A stretch of DNA of 30,253 nt, taken from assembly GCA_937960625.1 (NCBI GenBank), contig CALGPD010000205.1, forward strand, positions 1 to 30,253. The letters are read 5' to 3'. This document shows, piece after piece, positions 15,975 to 25,091 of this stretch (within the stretch, counting starts at the first letter, position 1; every line of letters starts with the position of its first letter). This DNA is from an uncultured Spirochaetia bacterium. Lineage in GTDB: Bacteria; Spirochaetota; CALGPD01. The notes beneath the pieces are model-generated. The model was given only the letters and a program-made list of their open reading frames with translations, had not been told where the DNA came from and did no database searches. The position numbers and the translations under genes are program-made.

Positions 15975-17348
15975 TTAGAAATGAAAAATTCCGCCTGCAT
16001 GCCAGATAAATCCGCTCTCCAATGCCATGCCGAAAACGTATCCGTTGGTTTTATAACCGATTCGTCCGGTTAAACGGAATAGATGAGATATCATAACGGT
16101 AATATCCAGATAGCCTGCGATTCCGAAATATAAATCGGTTTTCGCGGGATTTGAAACATAGTCATGAACTATTTCAGGCTGCATAAACACATGTAACGCC
16201 CCGCCGAAAAATAAATTTTGAACAATTTCAATACCCTTGAACTTTACACCGGCTCCCCACGCGGAAACGAACTCTCCCGTTGTCATACGGAAATATGGGA
16301 TAAATAAAAGCCTTTTATCAAACTTTATAAATATATCCACATACCATTCAACTCCATAAGGAGCAAGAGATATTCTCCCGGAAGGCAATATATCGGCTTT
16401 ACCCACGGGTATCATTATAGTTTTCATAATCTTTTTACCCGTTATTTGAGAATAAAAATGGGATGCCGCGGCAAAAAACAACAGCGGGTCAGCTAATATC
16501 AGCCATTTATAATTCTGAAGTTTATCAAGAGTGAGTTTGTATTTCGATGATGTTGAATATCCGTATTTCTGATTTACTAAATTAATGTAAGCCGCAATAT
16601 CGTTTCCGTCTGATGAATTAATATCTTCGGTGTAATGAATGTAATAAAACAAATCAAGCCTGGTTAATAGATACGTTGTAAAATCATGCGGCGCAATGTA
16701 TCCGTCCTGCACCCATCTCATGGCTACAATATGCGACATTAACATATTGGCTTCATAACCCCCGCTGATAATCATTAAATTATGGTCTGTGCTGGATACA
16801 CCGTGATATTCCATATATCCTCCGCCACCCCCAAAAGGAAACGGCCAGTTAATTTTAACTTTGTCAACAGTTCCACCGGCTTCTCTTACTCTAACAGCAT
16901 GGCCGAAGAACTCGTGATTAAAAGTAACAGCAGCATGGATAATTGGTAAATCAACAATTATTGATTTGGCAAAATAAGTTATAACCTGAATTAAAGGGCT
17001 TGAATTTTTATGCATAAAACTAATGGGATAATTCGTTCCTTTTACAAAAGCCATTGCGGCAGATTCCATGGTTATTGCAGCAGGATAAGTACTGTAGATA
17101 GAATAGTTAAACACAAACATAAAGTCCCTTTTAGGAAATCCGTCAAAACTCGTTTCTTTTTCGCCTCTTCCTATATCGTCAACATCGGGTATCATTTGTA
17201 TTTTAGTACGTTCTTTATATCCGCCTTCAGTGCGTACTTGTGAACGGTCACCCATTAACGGGTTATCATTATCTTCGCCCGCAAATAAAAGGTTTATAGA
17301 AAAAATTGTTATTAATAAAGCAGTAATAAATAACTTTGAATATTTCAC
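15975..17348 (-). CDS. Exported, probable outer-membrane protein with HExxGH motif
   Basis: A 457-residue protein I do not recognise as a named family. Residues 1-23 are a clear signal peptide (KYSKLF, hydrophobic core, LFA-G cleavage). A hydrophobic segment near 120-142 leads into NHEFFGHAVRVREAGG: His145, Glu146 and His150 form HExxGH, one residue longer than the HExxH zincin motif and similar in look to M50-type HExGH regions. SGGYEAN (Glu199) could supply a third ligand. A Gly-rich loop (GGGGGY, 173-178) lies between. The last 150 residues alternate hydrophobic and polar positions and end in HAGGIFHF; a terminal Phe is the classic C-terminal signal of outer-membrane beta barrels. Start: GTG at 17348 with AAGG upstream. 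First gene before nadC-nadA. Metallopeptidase activity is inference. Confidence 0.65.
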   Translation of the reverse strand: MKYSKLFITALLITIFSINLLFAGEDNDNPLMGDRSQVRTEGGYKERTKIQMIPDVDDIGRGEKETSFDGFPKRDFMFVFNYSIYSTYPAAITMESAAMAFVKGTNYPISFMHKNSSPLIQVITYFAKSIIVDLPIIHAAVTFNHEFFGHAVRVREAGGTVDKVKINWPFPFGGGGGYMEYHGVSSTDHNLMIISGGYEANMLMSHIVAMRWVQDGYIAPHDFTTYLLTRLDLFYYIHYTEDINSSDGNDIAAYINLVNQKYGYSTSSKYKLTLDKLQNYKWLILADPLLFFAAASHFYSQITGKKIMKTIMIPVGKADILPSGRISLAPYGVEWYVDIFIKFDKRLLFIPYFRMTTGEFVSAWGAGVKFKGIEIVQNLFFGGALHVFMQPEIVHDYVSNPAKTDLYFGIAGYLDITVMISHLFRLTGRIGYKTNGYVFGMALESGFIWHAGGIFHF

Positions 17349-17434
17349 CTTATATACCTTACTATTTAATTATCATAAATTTAAATATATTTTCACCTGA
17401 ATTAAAGTTTCAGGGAAAAATTTAACTAATTCTT

Positions 17435-17465
17435 ATTATACAATATATTTTAAATTTTCTTTCAA
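17435..17465 (-). promoter_or_regulatory. Candidate promoter of the HExxGH protein-nadC-nadA operon
   Basis: On the minus strand TTGAAA (17465-17460) and a perfect TATAAT (17440-17435) are separated by 19 bases, longer than ideal. RNA would start near 17428, giving an 80-base leader that contains a CCTGAA/TTCAGG hairpin at 17396-17414. Confidence 0.4.
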
Positions 17466-17476
17466 CGTTTATTAAA

Positions 17477-18385
17477 TTAAACAAAATATTTTAATATTTC
17501 AAACCATAAAAATAACGTTGCAAACGAAAGCGGAATACCCACACCGAGTATGCCGCTTGCGAGTTCCGGGTCAAGTCCGTACATCTCGGCTATTATACCT
17601 CCGGTAATCATTGGAGCCATAGCTGCTTCAAAAATTGTTATTTGTAAAACAGAACCCCTAACACCGAATATAAAAGCGAAAATAGTTAATAAAACTGCGG
17701 GCCCTAGTATTAACTTATAAACAACGCCTATTGAAATTTTAGCAAGATTTTTCCTCATGGATTTAAAATTAATCATCATGCCGACGGAAATCAGAGCTAT
17801 AGGAGCCAGAGTACCGCTTAGCCGTTTTAATATTACTTTAACCATATCAGGATATTTAACCGGAATTAAAGCCAAACCAGCAATTAAACTTAAAAGCGGA
17901 GGAAACGTAAATATTTTCTTTAGCATCCGGGATTTATTAAATTCAAACCCGGAATAACGCGTTGCTATTAATATCCCGACAGTGGATAAAACGAGGAAAG
18001 TTCCCAGCTGGTTATACATTATGCCGATTCCCATTAGTTTTTTCCCGTAAAAAGCTTCAATCATGGGAAATCCTATGAAAGATGTATTACCCAGCCCCGT
18101 TGTAATTATTAAACACCCAATTATTGCTTTACTAAAGCCGGCTTTCTTTCCAATAATATTAAATAGTCCTATTGCCATAAATACAAGCATCCATTCCGCG
18201 AGTACGGCAATAATTAAGGCCGGTTCAAAGGTTATGGTTTTTACGAATAAAACCGTTGTTGCGGGCAGGGCAACGTATATAATGTAAAAGTTTAATGCCC
18301 GTGGAGTATTCTCAGGCAATGTAGGAACCATTCTCAGCAAAATACCGATTATAAAACATATGAAAAGAAGAAGAATATTAGTCAT
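17477..18385 (-). CDS. AEC (auxin efflux carrier) family transporter
   Basis: A 302-residue inner-membrane protein with about ten hydrophobic helices. It has the AEC family look: an N-terminal five-helix half with FYIIYVALPATTVLF, a mid-protein GLGNTSFIGFPMIEAFYG motif, and a C-terminal half with LAPIALISVGMMI and AMAPMITGGIIAE. Members export or import organic acids such as malate or malonate; the substrate cannot be read from sequence. The start is the ATG at 18385, with AGGGAAAAC upstream. A longer frame open to 18442 has no ribosome binding site and would put charged residues before the first helix. It reads divergently from the YbjQ-like gene. Confidence 0.85.
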   Translation of the reverse strand: MTNILLLFICFIIGILLRMVPTLPENTPRALNFYIIYVALPATTVLFVKTITFEPALIIAVLAEWMLVFMAIGLFNIIGKKAGFSKAIIGCLIITTGLGNTSFIGFPMIEAFYGKKLMGIGIMYNQLGTFLVLSTVGILIATRYSGFEFNKSRMLKKIFTFPPLLSLIAGLALIPVKYPDMVKVILKRLSGTLAPIALISVGMMINFKSMRKNLAKISIGVVYKLILGPAVLLTIFAFIFGVRGSVLQITIFEAAMAPMITGGIIAEMYGLDPELASGILGVGIPLSFATLFLWFEILKYFV

Positions 18386-18425
18386 GTTTTCCCTATTACT
18401 TTTGCGGCAACTGTTAATTCTGCAT

Positions 18426-18454
18426 AATATAATAAAAATCAATATTATTTTGAA
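18426..18454 (-). promoter_or_regulatory. Possible promoter of the AEC transporter gene
   Basis: On the minus strand TTCAAA (18454-18449), a 17-base spacer and TATATT (18431-18426). Each box is a partial match in a very AT-rich stretch, so chance is possible. It would give a leader of about 35 bases. Confidence 0.3.
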
Positions 18455-18523
18455 TTTTTATTAGAAATAAAAGTTTTTCATATTATAATTACCACGGTTA
18501 AATTATTTATTCATGGAAAGCCA

Positions 18524-18787
18524 ATGGAAAACGTTATTTTATCAACCGGAGACATTAAAAAAGACTATGAAATTATTGATGTAATTTTTGCTCAGGCAGG
18601 CATACACAATCCTTATTTTGCCGGGCCTCAGTATAATGAATCATTTGACGAATTAAAGAAGATATTAAAGCAAAAATGCGCGGAAATTGGCGGAAATGCG
18701 GTTATTAATGTACGGTTTGAGTATCAGCACACTAAGAATAATATTCACGAGTTATTTTCTTATGGAACATGCGTAAAGTTTAAGTAG
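18524..18787 (+). CDS. Small YbjQ/UPF0145-like protein
   Basis: An 87-residue protein whose C-terminal half resembles the YbjQ/UPF0145 (putative heavy-metal-binding) family: a helix LKKILKQKCAEIGGNAVINVRFEY followed by a final strand with SYGTCVKF, where relatives have A-x-x-x-GADAV-x-x-V-x-(Y/F) and YGTAV. It is shorter than the usual family length near 105 and has a divergent N-terminus. Cysteines at 53 and 83 could bind metal, but this is unproven. Start: ATG 18524 with GGAAAG four bases upstream. Function unknown. Confidence 0.65.
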   Translation: MENVILSTGDIKKDYEIIDVIFAQAGIHNPYFAGPQYNESFDELKKILKQKCAEIGGNAVINVRFEYQHTKNNIHELFSYGTCVKFK

Positions 18788-18926
18788 CAGAATTGACTTA
18801 TTTAAGCATTTCCCTTTTTATATTTTTTCTAAAAAAACGACAAAAAATGCTATTCTCCTAATTTAAAATGTATAAATTTATCTATTATTTTTTGAGGAAA
18901 AACATTCTTTTTAGTTAATAAAAGAA

Positions 18927-20087
18927 TTGAAAAAAGAATTGAATTCAAATAGTCATTATAAAAATAAAAACCTGATGCTATTAAGCATATCCAATTTTTT
19001 ATTCTACTCTTCTACAGGGCTTTTCTTTTTTCTCCCTGTATATATTTCAGAGCTTAAAGTCTCAAAGTTATATCTCGGTTTTATTATGGGTATGCCTTCA
19101 ATAATTCAAGTAGCATTTGGTTTCCAAATCAGAAACAAAATCGATTTCATTAATAAAAAAACCGGGTTACTCGTTACAAGTATTATTTCAATAGCCGTAT
19201 GTATTGCGTATTTTTTTCTTAATAATATTTTTATAATTCCGGTAATCAGGTTTTTCCACAGCCTTGTATTAAGCGTTGGAATATTATTCGGAACAGCGCT
19301 TGCCATTGATTTAATTCCCGTTGAAAAAAGAAAATCAGGCATAGGCCTTTATTCTTTAACCGGAGCATTGCCCTTTTTATTTGCCCCTATGACAGCCGAA
19401 ATAATAATCAAACATTTTGATTTTAAGTACGTTTTTATCCTAGCTGCTATTATCTCATTATTGCGATTTATTATAACATTAACCGTAAAAACAAACGGCA
19501 ATTCAGCGTCAATAAAAAAACAGGATGAAAACACAAAAATATCAAAATATTACAGCCTTATTCCTTTTGTTATCTTTTACGGAGCTTTATATGCAGCGCT
19601 GTATAAATTTTTAAGTGTATACACTATTCAGCTAAAAATAATATATATATCTATATTTTTTCAAGTGAGGGTAATTTTTACTTTTCTGTCAAGAATTGTT
19701 TCACAAAGCAAACTGGATAAATGGAAAAATATCTCAATACTTTCAACGAGTTTTATAAGTTCATTTGCCGTTTTATTTCTCGGATTTATATTAAAATTTA
19801 AACCAAGCGTTTATATTCTCGCTATTATGGGAGCAATATATGGAAGCGTTCATGGAATTCTTTATCCGGCTTTAAACGTTTTATTTATAAATATAACGCC
19901 CACAAGAACGGGAAAAGCTACAATTTATTTTATATTAATTAAAAATATAGGAATTGCAGTGTTTGCCTTATTATGCGGATTAATTGCAGATTATACCGGA
20001 TATAATATAATGTATTTAATCATGGCAATATTAATGCTTATTCCGGTTTTATACGGTGTATTTATTAGGAAAAGATTGGAAATATAA
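18927..20087 (+). CDS. Major facilitator superfamily (MFS) transporter
   Basis: A 386-residue polytopic membrane protein with about 12 hydrophobic helices in two halves, separated by a charged loop near 190-210 (KTNGNSASIKKQDENTK). The first half has the MFS-like ISELKVSKLYLGFIMGMPSIIQ and FFHSLVLSVGILFGTALAIDL segments. The second half ends with a GLIADYTGYNIMYLIMAIL pattern seen in drug or sugar efflux members. The start is TTG 18927; no ATG occurs before residue 17 and the ribosome binding site is weak, so the exact start is uncertain. It is 42 bases upstream of the ATP-grasp ligase gene and may export or import the substrate or product of the two enzymes that follow. Confidence 0.85.
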   Translation: MKKELNSNSHYKNKNLMLLSISNFLFYSSTGLFFFLPVYISELKVSKLYLGFIMGMPSIIQVAFGFQIRNKIDFINKKTGLLVTSIISIAVCIAYFFLNNIFIIPVIRFFHSLVLSVGILFGTALAIDLIPVEKRKSGIGLYSLTGALPFLFAPMTAEIIIKHFDFKYVFILAAIISLLRFIITLTVKTNGNSASIKKQDENTKISKYYSLIPFVIFYGALYAALYKFLSVYTIQLKIIYISIFFQVRVIFTFLSRIVSQSKLDKWKNISILSTSFISSFAVLFLGFILKFKPSVYILAIMGAIYGSVHGILYPALNVLFINITPTRTGKATIYFILIKNIGIAVFALLCGLIADYTGYNIMYLIMAILMLIPVLYGVFIRKRLEI

Positions 20088-20129
20088 AAACTATATCTTA
20101 TTTTAAAATTTCCTATTTAGGAGGAAAAA

Positions 20130-21179
20130 ATGAATATTTGTTTTATAATAAATGATTGGAAAACAGTGGAAACTAAAACAGAAACCACTATCAGGCTAAT
20201 ACATGAAAGCGCAATAAGAAATCATAATGTAGGAATTCTTTACACACAAAATCTAACTATTAGAAATAACGTTGCTTATGGTTTTGTTAAAACCATAAAA
20301 AAAATGGATAAGGTTCCTGACAATATAGAATCTTTTTATAAAAAAGCTGAGTTAATTGAAAAGATGTTACCCATGAACGGTTTTGATGCTATTTTCATCC
20401 GTAAAAATCCGCCTGTGGATAACATTATGCTTAATTTTCTTGATTCAATAAGAGATGAGACATTCTTAATCAATGATATTCACGGTATCAGAAAAGCAAA
20501 TAATAAATTATACACAGCGCTTTTTCACGACCCAAAAAATGAATTTCTTCCTGTTACCCATGTTTCCAAAAACATTAAATATCTCAAAAAAACTATTGAA
20601 GAATCAAATAATGAAAAAATGATATTAAAACCTCTAAATGCTTACGGCGGCAGCGGGGTTATCGTACTTGAAAAAAACGCAAAACACAATATCAACTCCC
20701 TTCTTGAATTTTACATTGAAGGCAAAGAACAAAAAAATTACGTTATAGTTCAAGAATATGTTGAAGGCGCGGAAAAAGGAGATATACGCGTTCTAATGTT
20801 AAACGGTCAGCCCGTAGGAGCGTATAAACGGGTACCCGCGGCTGACGATATAAGGGCAAATATTCATGCAGGCGGAAAGGCTGAAAAACATAAACTCACG
20901 GAAAAAGAAAAAATGATTTGTAAAAAAATAGGCCCGCAGCTTGTTTCTGACGGGATATTCTTTGCCGGTATAGATATTATCAATAATAAACTCATTGAAG
21001 TTAACGTATTATCTCCGGGCGGTATTGCAAACGTAAACAGGCTGAATAAAACCAAAGTCCAAAAAAAAGTAATTGATTTCATTGAAGACATGATTGCAAA
21101 GAGAAATGATATTATTAATCAGCGCCAGGCAGCAATCGAAAGAAAGAAATTATTTAATTCGGAGTTTAATAGTGATTAA
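20130..21179 (+). CDS. GshB-like ATP-grasp ligase
   Basis: A 349-residue ATP-grasp enzyme close to prokaryotic glutathione synthetase. The N-terminal substrate half has the GshB-like IRKNPPVD (90-97) and NDIHGIRKANNKLY (115-128). The ATP-grasp half shows KPLNAYGGSGV (167-177), VQEYVEGAEKGDIRVL (207-222), and the Mg-binding DIINNKLIEVN (Asp282, Glu290, Asn292) followed by SPGG. Such enzymes form an amide bond through an acyl phosphate. No gamma-glutamylcysteine synthetase is in the window, and the neighbours (MFS transporter, amidohydrolase/QEGLA peptidase) are not glutathione genes, so the product may be another peptide-like amide. A strong AGGAGG site precedes the ATG. Its end overlaps the next gene by eight bases. 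Confidence 0.85.
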   Translation: MNICFIINDWKTVETKTETTIRLIHESAIRNHNVGILYTQNLTIRNNVAYGFVKTIKKMDKVPDNIESFYKKAELIEKMLPMNGFDAIFIRKNPPVDNIMLNFLDSIRDETFLINDIHGIRKANNKLYTALFHDPKNEFLPVTHVSKNIKYLKKTIEESNNEKMILKPLNAYGGSGVIVLEKNAKHNINSLLEFYIEGKEQKNYVIVQEYVEGAEKGDIRVLMLNGQPVGAYKRVPAADDIRANIHAGGKAEKHKLTEKEKMICKKIGPQLVSDGIFFAGIDIINNKLIEVNVLSPGGIANVNRLNKTKVQKKVIDFIEDMIAKRNDIINQRQAAIERKKLFNSEFNSD

Positions 21180-23163
21180 ACTTTCTATAGAGGAAATAGT
21201 TGAAAAAATCAATAACATGGAGGCTTTTTCAGCAATCTCGGGCAATGATGAATTTAGTATTACTATAGAAAAATACGTTCCGTTTGTATGCGCGGCCATA
21301 CATAACGGCGGCAATTTTCTTAAACAGGTTTCAGATAAACTGCATATTTCCAAGTTTGAAAGATGGAACGAAGAAGATCCATTAACAGGGTCTTTTATAT
21401 TACCTTTTCCAATTAGAATCATAGTTTATGATTCACGCTATGAATATGATTTAAACAGAAATCCGGAAAATTGTATATATGAATACGCATGGAATAAACA
21501 GGTTTATGAAACGCCTTTAACCCAAGAGGAAAAAAAAATCTTTTTAACAAGGCATGAAAACTTTTATAAAGTTATTAACGCGTTAATATCAAAGCTTGAA
21601 AAATTATTCAAAGCATGTGTCGTATTCGATATTCATTCATACAATCATCAAAGGTTTGGAGAAAAGCGGGACCTTCCTTTGTTTAATCTTGGAACGGAAA
21701 AAGTTAATACAAAAAAATTCGGCAAATATATCAACTATATTACTGAACAACTTTTAAAAATAAAAATTGAAGGTGTAGTAAATAGAGTCGCGATAAATGA
21801 AGTCTTTTTCGGCAGAGGATATTTTCTAGAATATATAACGAAAAATTTTAAAAACACTCTTGTATTGGCTACAGAAATTAAAAAAGTGTATGTGGATGAA
21901 AATACCGGAGATGAGTTTCCAGGGATTATTGAAGATTTAAAAAACGGGCTCAAAGAAACCGTTTTAAATACCTCAAACTTTTTCATTAATGATACTACAA
22001 CGTTAAACGTTAAACAAAAATATAATCTATTAGGAGAAACTTTTACAGACGGGATAAATTTAGTTGATAATCAATTACACAAACTTGTTTCCAAAATCGA
22101 TTTCTTAACCTATATTAATCCGGTAAATATTGAAACGGAAAAATCTAAATTCATAAAATCAAAATATAAAAAAACTCCAGTATTCAGATATAAACACCTT
22201 ACTAAGGATATTTATTTTCTGAAAAAAAACTTATATTCAATCCCTATAGACAAAATAAAAGACGCAACCATAAAATCGTTTTATACAGAAGTGATTGAAA
22301 AACAAAGTATTGTATCTGATTTGTTATTAAATAGAGGAAATCACACATTTTTATATAATTCCCTTAGAAATTATGGTGAACCGTCTAAAACAGATATTGA
22401 AAATGCGCGGTTTTTAATTTCCGCTGTTGATAACGCTAACAACGCGAAAACATTTACCGCGGACGAGGCATTTACTATTTTCAAGGAACACGTTGACAGG
22501 TTAAACATTAAGTGCAAAGTTGAAGTCAGCTCAAAAATTGTGTCAAAGGTTATGATGGTTAAAAATACGGTGCTAAGAATACGTAAAAACAGCGTGTTTA
22601 CTGAAAACGAAATCATAGCGCTTGTAAATCATGAAATCGGCGTACATTTATTTACAACGCTAAATTCTAAAAGAAACCGGTTAAAAGTATTGCGTTTCTC
22701 TTTGCCCGGCGCAACGGAAACACAGGAAGGCCTTGCAATTTTAAGTGAAATGTTAAGCGGAAATATGACTGTAAAAAGATTGAAGGAACTGGCTTACAGA
22801 ACCATTCTAATTAAAAAAATGCTGAACGGAATCTCTTTTAACGAAGCTTTTCTATACCTAAAAGAAGAACACGGTTTTGAGGATGACAACGCGTTTTACC
22901 TTACAACTCGAGTATTCAGAAGCGGAGGGCTTACAAAAGACCGGCTGTATTTAAGCGGATTTAAGAAAATGTATGATTATTATAAACAAGGCAGGGACCT
23001 ATCAATATTATATACGGGAAAAACTTCCGAAAGATATAGGGACATTTTATTTGAATTACAGGCTAGAGGGTTAATCGATAAACCCAAATACATTAATCCA
23101 TGCTTTAGCAAACCGGAAAAAATAGACCCTGTAATTGAGTTTATAGCGGATTCGCTTAAATAA
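21172..23163 (+). CDS. N-formylglutamate amidohydrolase-like domain fused to QEGLA (DUF1704/MATCAP-like) metallopeptidase
   Basis: A 663-residue two-domain protein. Residues about 30-260 match the N-formylglutamate amidohydrolase family: AIHNGG (42-47), DSRYEYDLNR (87-96), FDIHSYN (152-158) and NEVFFGRGY (209-217). Residues about 330-663 match DUF1704 (flavohemoglobin expression-modulating QEGLA proteins, homologous to MATCAP/KIAA0895 tubulin carboxypeptidases): NHEIGVH with His487, Glu488 and His492 in an HExxxH zinc motif, then TQEGLA with Glu519 as likely third ligand, and TRVFRSGG. Start: GTG 21172 with GGAG seven bases upstream, overlapping the ligase gene by eight bases; a longer frame open from 21094 lacks a ribosome site. 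Coupling to the ligase implies a common pathway: one makes an amide, the other cleaves one. Substrate unknown. Confidence 0.85.
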   Translation: MIKLSIEEIVEKINNMEAFSAISGNDEFSITIEKYVPFVCAAIHNGGNFLKQVSDKLHISKFERWNEEDPLTGSFILPFPIRIIVYDSRYEYDLNRNPENCIYEYAWNKQVYETPLTQEEKKIFLTRHENFYKVINALISKLEKLFKACVVFDIHSYNHQRFGEKRDLPLFNLGTEKVNTKKFGKYINYITEQLLKIKIEGVVNRVAINEVFFGRGYFLEYITKNFKNTLVLATEIKKVYVDENTGDEFPGIIEDLKNGLKETVLNTSNFFINDTTTLNVKQKYNLLGETFTDGINLVDNQLHKLVSKIDFLTYINPVNIETEKSKFIKSKYKKTPVFRYKHLTKDIYFLKKNLYSIPIDKIKDATIKSFYTEVIEKQSIVSDLLLNRGNHTFLYNSLRNYGEPSKTDIENARFLISAVDNANNAKTFTADEAFTIFKEHVDRLNIKCKVEVSSKIVSKVMMVKNTVLRIRKNSVFTENEIIALVNHEIGVHLFTTLNSKRNRLKVLRFSLPGATETQEGLAILSEMLSGNMTVKRLKELAYRTILIKKMLNGISFNEAFLYLKEEHGFEDDNAFYLTTRVFRSGGLTKDRLYLSGFKKMYDYYKQGRDLSILYTGKTSERYRDILFELQARGLIDKPKYINPCFSKPEKIDPVIEFIADSLK

Positions 23164-23206
23164 TATTCATTGAACAGCGCCACAGCTCTGTTCCTAAAGA
23201 AAATGT

Positions 23207-25002
23207 CTAATTCTCTAAAGGCAAGGCAAACCAAAAATCACTGCCCTTGCTTGGTGAACTCTCAACTCCTATACTTCCATTATGAAATTCCACTATTTTT
23301 ATGCAAATGGATAATCCAAGCCAGGAGCCTTTTTCCCGTTTCAATCCTTTTATTCTTGCTTTTGTAAAAGGCTCAAATATTAATTTATGGTTTTGTTCTT
23401 CAATTCCAATTCCGTTATCTACAACGTGGGTAATTATCTCGTTATTTTGCAGATAACTTTGTATTTTAATTTCACAGTGTTCAGGCGTAAATTTAATAGC
23501 ATTGGTAATAAAATTGCTCAATACGCTGTAAACTTTCTCTTTGTCTATTTCAATAAGTATCAACAATTTCTCCGATAACAAGGTTTATATTTTTCGTTTT
23601 GCAGATAATATTAAACGTTGTAACCGCATCGGAAATTAAATCCGATAATTTTACGCTATTTACATCGAGTTTAACTTTGCCTGAATCAAACAAAGCAATA
23701 TTGAGAAAATCATTTGCCATTTTTAAAATAGTCTGCGAGTTTTTATTTATAATCTCAAGATAGGATTTAATATTTTCAGGAAGATTATTTTTTAAAAGTA
23801 TTTTCGATGTGCCCAAAATAGAACCAAAACCGTTTTTATGTCATGGTTTACCATGGCAACGAAGTTATCTTTAATATTGGAAAGCTTTCTTAATTCCGTT
23901 ATATCCCTGCCCACAATCTGGATTTCCTTAATATTACCCGTTTCATCGAATATTCCACGGGCAACCCAATGAATCCAGCGCAAACCCTTATCAGGCAGAA
24001 ATAATTTATAAGTATTTGAAGAGCTATTATGGCTTGCTAATATTTTGCTAATTCTTTCTTTGATTGTAGCCAAATCAGAATCATCTATAAAACCATATTC
24101 AAAAAGGCTGTTTAGATTCATTTTAAGGAGTTGTTGTTCATTAATCCCCGCGCATTCACAAAATACGTTATTTACATAAACAATATTTAAATAAGGGTCA
24201 AATCTTACTATCAGGTCGTTCATTTCAGATACAACGCTTTTATACCGCTACTCGCTTTGTTTTAGCTGCTCTTCGAGTTTTTTCTTCTCTGTAATATCAC
24301 GGGCGATTATTATACTATAAGGATTAGAATTTAAATAGGCAGCACGCATTTTTATATCCCATAAAAACTTTTTACCTGATTTTGATTGATACCAATATTC
24401 AAATCTAACCCTTCCGTCATTCTTGACAAACTCATCAAATACCTGTTTCAATTTTTTATGAGCATCTTCATCAGGGAAATATGAGATATCATTCATAGAC
24501 ATACCAATAAGTTCATCTTTAGAATATTCTAATTTCTTACAAGCTTCTTCATTTGCATCATAAATTATGCCTCTAGCAGAAATTATGATTATATCATTAC
24601 GATGGTTGAAAAAGCTTCATAATTCTGAGACCTTAATTTATCATATCTTATATCAAGCAATGAAAAAATTACAACTATTTTCAAATTATCGTTTTAGTTA
24701 TTAAAAATATTCAAACTATAAGATACATCTATAATTTCATTGGTTTTATTGATTAGACATGATTTCCAACTTGCTAAATTTTTCTTTTCTGCTTTTTTAA
24801 ATCTGATAATTTGATTTTCAATTGATAATTGGCAAATTGATACTTTTGCTTCTAAATCTGAAATCGATTTTCCATACAAATCATTTAAATCATATTTAAA
24901 AGTCTCTAAAAAAAGTTTATTCGCGTATTCAATATTGTAATCTTTATCAAGCTACAATAATAAAACGGGTGAGTTTTCAACTATTTCTTTGTAGTCTACC
25001 AC
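23207..25002 (-). pseudogene. Decayed multi-PAS sensor histidine kinase
   Basis: Remains of a roughly 600-residue kinase. A GTG start at 25002 follows AAGGA. In order: PAS1 (ENSPVLLL, then LDKDYNIEYANK; to about 24700), PAS2 (about 24640-24255, ending ARDITEKKKLEEQLKQSE), PAS3 (about 24240-23880, ending VGRDITELRKL), HisKA with phospho-acceptor NHDIKT near 23850, and HATPase with NFITNAIKF and DNGIG. Lesions: in-frame TAG at 24952-24954; in-frame TAA at 24694-24696; a one-base loss in a five-A run at 24609-24613; in-frame TAG at 24248-24250, replacing the second Glu of the usual SEERY linker; a one-base loss near 23824; a frameshift near 23555-23560. The G2 box reads GSWLGL instead of GTGLGL. 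Mixed nonsense and frameshift lesions with intact neighbours argue for true decay. Confidence 0.88.
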
Positions 25003-25091
25003 AAGGTTAATCCTTATATGTTAAATAAATAAACGTATAAAATTTATACAGAAATTAAATTTCGTTAATAAATTTTACTCGAACATTTAAA

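Noticed and set aside
21094..21171. Longer N-terminus for the amidohydrolase/QEGLA protein starting at 21094
   Set aside because: It lies wholly within the ligase gene, has no ribosome binding site, and GTG 21172 with GGAG upstream fits better.
23172..23193. GAACAG/CTGTTC inverted repeat as a terminator after the QEGLA gene
   Set aside because: The stem is six bases, the loop is ten, and no T run follows on either strand.
24694..24879. Separate small ORFs within 23207-25002 as independent genes
   Set aside because: Each piece is a consecutive part of one PAS-HisKA-HATPase kinase in order, and none has its own convincing ribosome binding site.
24248..24954. In-frame TAG codons at 24248 and 24952 as recoded sense codons (for example pyrrolysine)
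   Set aside because: The same gene also has an in-frame TAA and three frameshifts, TAG ends other intact genes here such as murC, and no pyl genes or tRNA are visible. Decay explains all lesions.
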